DNA of 43,567 nucleotides from NCBI GenBank assembly GCA_947507965.1, contig CANNQU010000024.1, positions 1 through 43,567 on the forward strand, in the 5' to 3' direction. The stretch comes from Bacteroidota bacterium. Its GTDB lineage: Bacteria > Bacteroidota > Bacteroidia > UKL13-3. This document shows positions 34,828 to 42,150 of this stretch, piece by piece. The notes beneath the pieces are model-generated. The model saw nothing but the letters and a program-made list of their open reading frames with translations, ran no database searches and was not told where the DNA came from. The position numbers and the translations under genes are program-made. Position 1 is the first letter of the stretch. Each line of letters begins with the position of its first letter.

Positions 34828-35862
34828 ATGCTTCAAGACACTTTAAATAAACTTAATCCTACGTATTCCATACTCGATGCAGCACGTATTTTTGGGGAGC
34901 TGAATACAGCCCAAAAATTACAATCTAATTTTTTGAGTTTATACAAAGGACGAAGTGAAGAATTATTGACGACGGTTGCCCCCTATTTATTTCCTTATAA
35001 GAGTGATACTGAATTTGGCAGCTGGCTAATGGATAGAGGCTGGGGGAACGCTTGGGGTATATTTATTGTGAGTAAAGGAACCATGGAGGATCTTCATAAG
35101 CACTTTCGTAAATTTTTAATGGTTAAAACAGAGGAAGGACAAGAGCTCTATTTCCGTTTTTATGACCCTCGTGTTTTACGGATTTTTTTACCCACCTGTG
35201 ATTCTACTCAGCTTCGCGATTTTTTTGGGCCAATAGATAGCTTTATACTGGAGGATGTTGACCCCAATAGGCTATTAATTTTTAGCTTTGATGGCGGACA
35301 ACTAAGAACAAAAATTATTGAAAATGTAGCAGAAAACAAAATAGTCGGAGATGATGGTATCGTGCTTCAAATGCCGGGAACCTCCCTCTATAATCCAATC
35401 ATACCGACACCGGAACAGCAAATTTCGATGATTCAAAGAGATTTAAAAGGCAAGATGAATATTTCCAACCCATTTGCTGCTCAACCCAAAATAGATCAAC
35501 AGCTGGCCGAAAACATGGTGAATCGCCAAATAAATAAAGTAACGCCAAACACAACCAACATACCTACGGAACAATCGTTGGAGGCAAAACTTGGTAGTGA
35601 AGTAAATAAGGTAAAACCAAATACCAATGTAAATACTCCCAATATTAATGAAAAAACACTGGAGAATAAATTGCAACGTGAAATATACGATGGACCTACG
35701 AATACGGGAAAGCTCGATGAGGCAGAGCGATTAGCCAATAACGTTAATCCAGAGAAACAAGCCAAAATGCTTATTGATGAGGCGAAGTTAAAATCGGAAC
35801 AAAAAGCAAGAGAACAGGCACTCAAGCCCATTAAGAAAACACGTTTTAATCCACTGGATTAA
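34828..35862 (+). CDS. DUF4123 T6SS effector chaperone with repeat-bearing C-terminal extension
   Basis: This 344-residue protein has residues of about 15-140 forming a DUF4123 domain: YSILDAARI, FGSWLMDRGWGNAWGIFI, DLHKHFRKFLMV and LYFRFYDPRVLRIFLPTCD are all typical. DUF4123 proteins (Tap/TEC) bind an effector and load it onto VgrG or PAAR. Family members usually sit directly before their effector gene, but here a convergent lipid gene comes next. The C-terminal 150 residues are polar and low complexity, with two imperfect repeats (235-258 and 259-285, sharing NKVxPNT and LExKL) and a basic helix at the end. This extension could itself be a delivered moiety or a binding arm. Nothing in it looks catalytic. 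Confidence 0.83.
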   Translation: MLQDTLNKLNPTYSILDAARIFGELNTAQKLQSNFLSLYKGRSEELLTTVAPYLFPYKSDTEFGSWLMDRGWGNAWGIFIVSKGTMEDLHKHFRKFLMVKTEEGQELYFRFYDPRVLRIFLPTCDSTQLRDFFGPIDSFILEDVDPNRLLIFSFDGGQLRTKIIENVAENKIVGDDGIVLQMPGTSLYNPIIPTPEQQISMIQRDLKGKMNISNPFAAQPKIDQQLAENMVNRQINKVTPNTTNIPTEQSLEAKLGSEVNKVKPNTNVNTPNINEKTLENKLQREIYDGPTNTGKLDEAERLANNVNPEKQAKMLIDEAKLKSEQKAREQALKPIKKTRFNPLD

Positions 35863-35877
35863 ATACCCTCTTCATCT

Positions 35878-36570
35878 TTACCCATAAACGCCTCCTGCCA
35901 ATAGTATCATAAAACTGGCTAGTGGCACCGTTACATCATCCCAGCCATCAACACTCATCATTTCAATAAAGGTTGTTCCTAAAGCGAACACCACACTAAA
36001 CATAATCAATCGACTGGTGTTTGCTTCGGGAAGAAAATAGATGCAAAATCCAATAGAAATAATTAATGCGGAAATAAAAAAACCGATACTCCCCCCTATA
36101 CTTTTAGTGAAACCCATCACACTAAATTTCTTTATCGGAAAATTTAATCCGATCAGGGCTGCCACGGTATCACTATAGATTAAAGTGCTTAGCGGAATAA
36201 AGAAATAAAGCCGGTAGTCATCCTTCATCCCAAAAATGGCACAACAAATAATACCTAAAGGGTAAAGTACACTGCCAATGGTATGCCTTTTTACCGAATT
36301 CACGGATGGGAGAAGCCCCTTTCGCATCATATAATACGTGAGCATTGAAAAGAGTATCCCTAAGGTTACCATGGTAAAAATATGCGGTTTGAAATACGGA
36401 ACCAGCATAGCAATAGTACCGCAACTAATATGGATAAATTTTCGTGTTACCTCGGCATCTACCTTCGTTTTGGAATAAATGAGTTCACTTAAGAAAAACA
36501 TGAACCCGAATGCTGCCGTAAAACCAAGCGCAAGCAGTATTTCATGAGTCGTATTAATTTCTAAAAACAT
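35878..36570 (-). CDS. CTP-dependent lipid kinase, VTE5/SEC59/DGK1 family
   Basis: This 230-residue integral membrane protein has seven or so hydrophobic segments. The pattern EVTRKFIHISCGTIAML near residue 40, SVLYPLGIICCAIF near 100, IYSDTVAALIGLNF near 135 and MGFTKSIGGSIGFF near 152 matches the dolichol kinase/phytol kinase/CTP-diacylglycerol kinase family, with a CTP-site-like D-x-x-A-x-x-x-G segment and a K-S-x-G-G-S motif. It would phosphorylate a lipid alcohol (polyprenol, phytol or diacylglycerol) with CTP. It is divergent from a CDP-alcohol phosphatidyltransferase gene over a 31-bp gap holding a perfect palindrome, which suggests shared control. The substrate is not determined. Confidence 0.75.
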   Translation of the reverse strand: MFLEINTTHEILLALGFTAAFGFMFFLSELIYSKTKVDAEVTRKFIHISCGTIAMLVPYFKPHIFTMVTLGILFSMLTYYMMRKGLLPSVNSVKRHTIGSVLYPLGIICCAIFGMKDDYRLYFFIPLSTLIYSDTVAALIGLNFPIKKFSVMGFTKSIGGSIGFFISALIISIGFCIYFLPEANTSRLIMFSVVFALGTTFIEMMSVDGWDDVTVPLASFMILLAGGVYG

Positions 36571-36585
36571 TACTGAAAATTAATT

Positions 36586-36601
36586 TTATCTTGCAAGATA
36601 A
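36586..36601. promoter_or_regulatory. Perfect 16-bp palindrome in a divergent lipid-gene promoter
   Basis: TTATCTTGCAAGATAA is its own reverse complement and occupies half of the 31-bp gap between the divergent lipid kinase and phosphatidyltransferase starts. Each strand reads TATCTTG, close to the -7 box TAnnTTTG, so it could be a shared two-way promoter core, an operator for a dimeric regulator, or both. Confidence 0.5.
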
Positions 36602-37192
36602 TTGTTCCTAGCTGAATTGAAGAAATATTTATCAATACCGAATGCCTTAAGTGCCTTTCGAATAGTCATTTTCCCCTTTTTGCTCTATTTCACCTTCATT
36701 CATCAACGAAATATTGTTGCATGGCTCTTTGTAATAAGCCTCCTTTCTGATATTGCCGATGGTTATATCGCTCGGCATTTTAATAACGTCACCGAATTTG
36801 GATCAAAGCTCGACTCTTGGGGCGATTTATGTAATTATGTCGCTGCATTATTTAGTATTTTAGTGCTCTGCACGAGCGAGGTTATGGCGCTTTATCTGTG
36901 GTTTATTATTTTATTTGCGCTTTATTTTACAGGATTGATTCTCATGCTTCTGAAATTTAGAAAACTAATCGGAATGCACCTATACAGCTCTAAAATAACC
37001 GGATATATCCAAGGATTCTTTTTACTCAGCTGGTTGATGTTTGGCCTTAACGACCTCATGTTTTACCTTGCCATGGGTATGGGCTTTTACTCCTATATCG
37101 AAGAAATTATTTTGATTTTAATTCTTAAAATACCCGAAAATGATTTAAGAAGCTTGTATTGGGTGTTGCGTAAAAGACAAGATTTAATCTGA
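36602..37192 (+). CDS. CDP-alcohol phosphatidyltransferase
   Basis: This 196-residue membrane enzyme has the complete family signature D-x2-D-G-x2-A-R-x8-G-x3-D-x3-D (DIADGYIAR then GSKLDSWGD, about residues 50-76) and about five or six membrane helices. The family moves a phosphatidyl group from CDP-diacylglycerol (or an analogous CDP-lipid) to an alcohol such as glycerol phosphate, serine or inositol phosphate; the acceptor is not evident. An in-frame TAA sits directly before the TTG at 36602 and no early ATG exists, so the protein starts at this TTG or at the TTG at 36617. The next gene is CdsA-like, 42 bp downstream, which could supply its CDP-lipid. Confidence 0.85.
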   Translation: MFLAELKKYLSIPNALSAFRIVIFPFLLYFTFIHQRNIVAWLFVISLLSDIADGYIARHFNNVTEFGSKLDSWGDLCNYVAALFSILVLCTSEVMALYLWFIILFALYFTGLILMLLKFRKLIGMHLYSSKITGYIQGFFLLSWLMFGLNDLMFYLAMGMGFYSYIEEIILILILKIPENDLRSLYWVLRKRQDLI

Positions 37193-37234
37193 TTTAATCG
37201 TATTCATAACCTGCGTGTCAATGTAAATTATACC

Positions 37235-37951
37235 ATGTATTTAGAAATTAGTATCGTCTCGCTTTTGTCGTTTACGATTGGGGTATTGGCTTTTGCAATG
37301 CTTAATAAGACGTCGACGAAAGAAAAAGCAAAAGATCGGAACACCAAATTAGTAACTTATTTTGTGATAACGACCCTGATGTATGTGAGTATTATTTTTG
37401 TACCTCTTCTGCTCTATATCCTCTCTAGCTTTCTCATTTTTATTGCATTAAGAGAATTGGTAAGTGCTTCAGAACAAGGTAGCATTAGACCCTTACCCTC
37501 CATTATGGCAGGAGGTATAATCCTCTATTTCTTTGCACAATTCATTTTAAATACACCACCGGAAAACATCCTGTTCATCTATTATATCATCGTTCATTTC
37601 GATGGCTTCTGCCAGGTAATTGGAGAGGCCATCGGAAGGCGGAAATTGATTTCAAAAATAAGCCCATCAAAAACATGGGAAGGTTTCATCGGCGGTTATT
37701 TGGCAGCTATTATTGCAGGCTTCCTTATTTATAAATGGAACGACCCAATTAAAACAATGACAGAAGTGTCGCTCATTGTTTTTTCTGGCTTCCTGGGCGA
37801 TGCACTTGCCTCTTGGTATAAACGTCAGTGTGGAGTTAAGAACTATAGTAATTTAATTCCCGGCCACGGCGGAGTTTTGGATCGCTTCGACAGCTTTTTT
37901 ATGGCAGGAGCTATATTTCAGGCAATCCAATGGTTTTATTCACACCCATAA
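37235..37951 (+). CDS. CdsA-like phosphatidate cytidylyltransferase with altered signature
   Basis: This 238-residue polytopic membrane protein makes CDP-diacylglycerol (or a related CDP-lipid) from a phosphatidate-like lipid and CTP. It has the SPSKTWEGFIGG segment near residue 148 and the C-terminal CdsA signature: ASWYKRQCGVKN, then PGHGGVLDRFD (about residues 192-220). In the standard signature the residue after the KR-x4-K is Asp; here it is Asn (KN), which may affect metal binding. It is shorter than E. coli CdsA (285). It probably shares a transcript with the phosphatidyltransferase. It may be a specialised paralogue, with the housekeeping CdsA elsewhere. Confidence 0.82.
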   Translation: MYLEISIVSLLSFTIGVLAFAMLNKTSTKEKAKDRNTKLVTYFVITTLMYVSIIFVPLLLYILSSFLIFIALRELVSASEQGSIRPLPSIMAGGIILYFFAQFILNTPPENILFIYYIIVHFDGFCQVIGEAIGRRKLISKISPSKTWEGFIGGYLAAIIAGFLIYKWNDPIKTMTEVSLIVFSGFLGDALASWYKRQCGVKNYSNLIPGHGGVLDRFDSFFMAGAIFQAIQWFYSHP

Positions 37952-38034
37952 ACCAAGCACTGAAAGGATTTTAGCACAATCCACATCTTTTCAACAAACA
38001 AAACACAACGCTTTTAAAAGGGCGCATTTATCGT

Positions 38035-38042
38035 TACGTTTG
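38035..38042 (+). promoter_or_regulatory. -7 promoter box (TACGTTTG) for the SMC-like operon
   Basis: This is a perfect TAnnTTTG box 120 bp before the ATG at 38163. A TTTT at about 38012-38015 is at a 19-nt spacing but lacks the G of TTG. It would give a leader of about 115 nt. Confidence 0.45.
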
Positions 38043-38162
38043 CAAGCTTAGATTTTGAAGTTGGTAGCACCTTTGCTAGCAGGAATAACACACGAAAATG
38101 AATCGCTTTCGAATGAGGCCTTGCCTTTTATAATTTACAACTCACGCACGATACTCGAAAAA

Positions 38163-40814
38163 ATGTTAAATAAAATAATATTAATAAACTCTGCCTCCTA
38201 TAGTAAAGCAGTTCTTAATTTAAATGTTGATTCACTCCAATTGGTAGGGCCTAATAATGTAGGGAAAAGTTCCATTATTAATGCCCTGAATTTTTTGTTT
38301 ATCATCGATGGCAATAAAATGCAATTTAGTGGTGATCGAAGTTTTCAAACATCAATCCATTTCTACTTCCCTTCACACAACAAAAGTTATATCATATTTT
38401 CAATCCGTAAAAAAGGAGACTATTGCATTGTACTTCGCCGCACCCCCGACAAACAGCTTGAATATTACAAGGTTGACTGTGCCTACCAAGAAGAACTGTT
38501 TATAAAAACGTCAAAGACCAAAGAAACAATTATTGATTTTGATGGATTTCTGGAGAACCTCAAGATGCAAGGCATTACCTACACCTTGCTGCAAACAAGA
38601 GAGGAAGTATTTCAATTGGTGTACCAACGCGATATGAATTCGCAAGGGGTGGTATGGCTTAAAGATACCATTAAATCGAGAGGGCTGAGCAATAGTTTCA
38701 CTAAAATATATATGAATTTGTTTAACCCTAAACTCATTAAGAGTGATACGTTAAAAGATTCATTAATTATTGCCGATAACAGAGAAAGCGACAACGTAAG
38801 TTTCAGCGAACGCGATAAATATAATTTGCTGGAATTAGACAAGCTCAAAAGTCAGATTGATAAGATATCTTCGATTAAAAGTGATTTCAGCACCTTTAAA
38901 ACGGTATTCGAAAAATATCAAGAGAAATATAATAAAACCGGCGAACTCTATTATGAGTTTCTCGAAAAACACAACCGCGATATTGAAATTCTAGATGACC
39001 AAACGTCAAATCTCGAAAATGAAATCAATACGCTGCATCTGAAAATCAATGAAGAACTAAATCCTGAAAAAGACAAACTTCTCATCCATATCGGATCCCA
39101 AAAAAGCGAACTCAAAAACAAAACTGAAATTTTCGAACATACCTATATCGAATTTAAAGAAATTAGCAGCTACGAACCCGTTGACTTTTTAAATGAACAA
39201 CTTAGCAATATGTCGATTCCGCGAGCCGATATTGAGTTTCGTTTACAAACGGTAGCGCGACAAAAATTTACTAGCCAGGAGGTAATGGAAGAAATACGGG
39301 AACTGCAGGAGAAGATGGAAGCTACCCAAAAAGACGTAGAGAATTACGATAACCTCCTGATCAATAATATTGCCGTTGACGACACAATTAAAACCTTGGT
39401 GAATAGCGTTTTGAGTAAAGAAGTACTGCGATTGCCAAAAGAACGAATTCAAAAAATTATTAATAAAGCGGATGATTTACTCAAACTATTTGACGGACAA
39501 ATTGACATTAGTGAACTCAAAAAGGAAACGGTAGAGAGTGTTGAGAAATTCACCAAACAACTGGCCTCATTTCAATCGAAACTTGTGGATTCGCAGGAGC
39601 TGCTAAAAGTAATGTTGGAAAAAGAAAGCTATGAAAAGCAATTGGTGGAAATCGACTTGAAGATGGCTGCCATCAACAAGAAAAAAGACAAAATAAGCAA
39701 CCAGCAAAATCTGCAAAGACAAATGGATGCGTTGAATGAAGAAATTGTGATTCTTACCAATAAACTCATTCCGGAAAGTGAAAAGAAATTAGCGAAAATG
39801 CGTAAAGAAACGGCCGATGTGGAACAGCTGATTAACAAGCGAAGTGAACAAAGGATTGAACTTACCAATAGGAAGCGAGACTTTATTGTATGGCATAACG
39901 AATTAAGAGATGAGAATTTGAGCCCTGTGATAAACAAATTTGGAGATGATAAGATTGATGCCGTTTACCGTAAACTAAAAAACGAGAACAGAGATAAAAA
40001 CGACCTGAAAGTAACCAAAGATGAGGCATTTATGAACCTTAAATTAAAGCTGGATAATACCATTGCCAGCGAACGGGAGTTCATAAAATTCGTTGACGAC
40101 GAAATTGCTACCCTTAAAGATAAAGAACAGGCCATCGACACCCTCTTACAATCGGTAGCCAACGATTTCTCCATTCCTACCCTCGAACTCTTAAATAAAT
40201 TTAATGACTTCAAAGAATTCGTAAAACGATTTAATACCCACCTGTCCAATTATACGGTTTCCAATATCGAAAAAATTTCGATTACCGTAGCCGAAAATGA
40301 ACGATTAATTAACGATTTAAAGAAGATCGGTAGCATCCAAGCTATCCCGAAAGACCTACTGTTACTTAATTTCAACAAGCCCGACAATATACAAATCCTT
40401 GATCGTTACCTGAAATATTCGCGTAAGGTAGAATTCAAAGAGATGTTTGAACTCATTGTAGAAATACAAAAAGGAGGTAAAAAAGAAAGAGTCGATATAA
40501 GCAAACAAATTGAAAGTGATGGTACCGACCGGATGATCAAATTATTTATATTCCTCACCTTAATTAAATGGATGGTGGTTGACCAAGAGGAAAATAAAAT
40601 TGTGATTTATATTGATGAAGGAGGGCAGTTTGGCAATGTAAACCGAAAAGAAATTATTCGATTTTGTAAAGAAAACAATATTGTACCCATCTTCGCTGCG
40701 CCCGACGGCATTGTGCTACCCGATATCGAGAAATATTATTTCCTGATTCCCGACGCTTCTGGAAAAGTTATCGTGAATGAAACGAGATCAATTAATGCAA
40801 AAAGTAATGACTAA
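38163..40814 (+). CDS. SMC-like ATPase, MksB/JetC-type (condensin-like)
   Basis: This 883-residue protein has an ABC/SMC head split by long coiled coils. The head includes Walker A GPNNVGKSS (Gly29 to Ser37, Lys35), followed by INALNFLFIIDG. Heptad-rich helices span about 225-720. The C-terminal head half has a signature-like SDGTDRM (785-791) and Walker B IVIYIDE (Asp818, Glu819). The opening (LLINSASY-like, here IILINSASYSKAVLNL) and the two following genes point to the MukB/MksB/JetC branch rather than Rad50 or canonical SMC. It is short for that branch. ATG 38163 is chosen over the TTG at 38055 because the family's first strand begins there. Expected role: DNA loop extrusion, in chromosome organisation or plasmid exclusion. 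Confidence 0.72.
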   Translation: MLNKIILINSASYSKAVLNLNVDSLQLVGPNNVGKSSIINALNFLFIIDGNKMQFSGDRSFQTSIHFYFPSHNKSYIIFSIRKKGDYCIVLRRTPDKQLEYYKVDCAYQEELFIKTSKTKETIIDFDGFLENLKMQGITYTLLQTREEVFQLVYQRDMNSQGVVWLKDTIKSRGLSNSFTKIYMNLFNPKLIKSDTLKDSLIIADNRESDNVSFSERDKYNLLELDKLKSQIDKISSIKSDFSTFKTVFEKYQEKYNKTGELYYEFLEKHNRDIEILDDQTSNLENEINTLHLKINEELNPEKDKLLIHIGSQKSELKNKTEIFEHTYIEFKEISSYEPVDFLNEQLSNMSIPRADIEFRLQTVARQKFTSQEVMEEIRELQEKMEATQKDVENYDNLLINNIAVDDTIKTLVNSVLSKEVLRLPKERIQKIINKADDLLKLFDGQIDISELKKETVESVEKFTKQLASFQSKLVDSQELLKVMLEKESYEKQLVEIDLKMAAINKKKDKISNQQNLQRQMDALNEEIVILTNKLIPESEKKLAKMRKETADVEQLINKRSEQRIELTNRKRDFIVWHNELRDENLSPVINKFGDDKIDAVYRKLKNENRDKNDLKVTKDEAFMNLKLKLDNTIASEREFIKFVDDEIATLKDKEQAIDTLLQSVANDFSIPTLELLNKFNDFKEFVKRFNTHLSNYTVSNIEKISITVAENERLINDLKKIGSIQAIPKDLLLLNFNKPDNIQILDRYLKYSRKVEFKEMFELIVEIQKGGKKERVDISKQIESDGTDRMIKLFIFLTLIKWMVVDQEENKIVIYIDEGGQFGNVNRKEIIRFCKENNIVPIFAAPDGIVLPDIEKYYFLIPDASGKVIVNETRSINAKSND

Positions 40815-40832
40815 TAACCGTCGAAAAACAGC

Positions 40833-40885
40833 AAAGGATGGGCACGTTCATATCCTATAAATAACATAAGAACAAAACATCCTTT
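40833..40885 (+). other. Long-loop inverted repeat between the SMC-like and kleisin-like genes
   Basis: AAAGGATG (40833-40840) pairs with CATCCTTT (40878-40885) across a 37-nt loop in the 114-bp gap. No T run follows. It may be an mRNA processing or stability element that sets the ratio of ATPase to kleisin, or chance. Confidence 0.3.
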
Positions 40886-40928
40886 TGACCCCGGAGTATA
40901 ATAAATTGTCAATCGTTAATTACGTAAG

Positions 40929-42149
40929 ATGCTCATAGCAGAACCAAAGACCGTACTCAACTTTCTATCCGATAAATTTGATTTTATGTTGGCGTTAATT
41001 GCCATGAATAAACATGATGCCATTATTCATGACGAAAAATTAAAGAAATTATGTCAGAAGGAAAATGTAGACTGGAAAAAACTTATCGATTACAAAATCA
41101 TTCGAGAGTTACAACAAGGCGACTTCGAGTTACGCAAACCAATTGAGATCTTCATTAATTATATAAGTGAAGATTACAAGCTGGACTTGCCAGAGAACAT
41201 ACGTAAATATTATAATTCCATTGAAGAGATTTATGAGAAATTATTAGGCGAAGAGAACCTGCAATCATTGCATCGCCTGATTTCCGGAATGATTGATGAA
41301 GTACAGCATTTTATTGAAACCATTGAAAGTAACACCCATAGCTTATTAAATGAAAGTAAAGAACTTAAAGCCAATGTACGAAAGATAGAGTATGTTGAAA
41401 AAATAAAGAAAGCAACTTATTTCATCGATTTCTATATCGTACCACTCAACAAAATATTAGATGCCAATCATAAAGGCTCGGTGATTTACAAATTAAGTTT
41501 GGTGCGGGAGCTAGCCAACAAAGAACGTATCTACCACCCCGACTTTGCAAGCCGATCGCTCTATGAGAAATTATACAATCAGGTAATTAGTGCCAACGTA
41601 GGATTGGTGAAAAACTCAAAGATATTAACCAAAGAGCTATTACCGTTGTTGGAGCGCATCAAAACCGAATCACAAATATTGGCCGGTTTTATGGAATTCC
41701 TAAAGAAACCGAACTATTATGACACTCCCGAATTACTTAAGCGTACCCGACATTCCACCTACGACCCTGATGCATATTTCGCTGCGAAAGATATATGGGA
41801 TCAACTGGTTAAACAAGACGAAATATATGTAAACACGGCCGATGAACAAAAGGAACTGGAATTGCCATGGGTTTTCGACCGATTGAAATTCAAGAAAATC
41901 ATCACCCAGTCGCTACCGATCTCTAATTATTTTTTGTGGAGTAACAACCTAATGAAAAACGAGGTGACGAAACAAGATTTCGATTTTGATAAATTTTTTG
42001 CTATGAGTGCCTTGATTTTTGATGACGACTACGAAATAAAATTCGATGAGAAGGAACGGGTAGAAGTGAAATTTAAAGATTTGACCTTAGATGTTCCAAG
42101 CCTAACGGTAGATAGAAAAGTGAAAAACAAAATAAAGAAAGAAGCATAA
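40929..42149 (+). CDS. Kleisin-like subunit, MksF/JetA-type (condensin-like)
   Basis: This 406-residue mostly helical protein carries an N-terminal region (about residues 10-95) that reads as a winged-helix fold (KKLIDYKIIRELQQGDFELRKP). A long helical bundle of about residues 95-260 follows, and a C-terminal portion (about 300-406) has charged strands. The layout, size and partner genes fit MukF/MksF/JetA kleisins, which bridge the SMC heads and bind MksE. Direct sequence resemblance to characterised members is weak to my eye, so the call leans on context. The stop codon is followed after 1 bp by the MksE-like start, indicating coupled translation. Confidence 0.6.
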   Translation: MLIAEPKTVLNFLSDKFDFMLALIAMNKHDAIIHDEKLKKLCQKENVDWKKLIDYKIIRELQQGDFELRKPIEIFINYISEDYKLDLPENIRKYYNSIEEIYEKLLGEENLQSLHRLISGMIDEVQHFIETIESNTHSLLNESKELKANVRKIEYVEKIKKATYFIDFYIVPLNKILDANHKGSVIYKLSLVRELANKERIYHPDFASRSLYEKLYNQVISANVGLVKNSKILTKELLPLLERIKTESQILAGFMEFLKKPNYYDTPELLKRTRHSTYDPDAYFAAKDIWDQLVKQDEIYVNTADEQKELELPWVFDRLKFKKIITQSLPISNYFLWSNNLMKNEVTKQDFDFDKFFAMSALIFDDDYEIKFDEKERVEVKFKDLTLDVPSLTVDRKVKNKIKKEA

Positions 42150-42150
42150 T

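Noticed and set aside
26552-35862. Reading the contractile locus as a phage tail or extracellular contractile injection system
   Set aside because: TssB/TssC are separate sheath subunits, and TssE, TssF, VgrG, PAAR and DUF4123 are T6SS-type; no tape measure, tail fibre or AAA ATPase gene of an injection system is present.
38055-38162. N-terminal extension of the SMC-like ATPase starting at a TTG
   Set aside because: The extra 36 residues look like leader sequence, and the family's first strand begins at the ATG at 38163.
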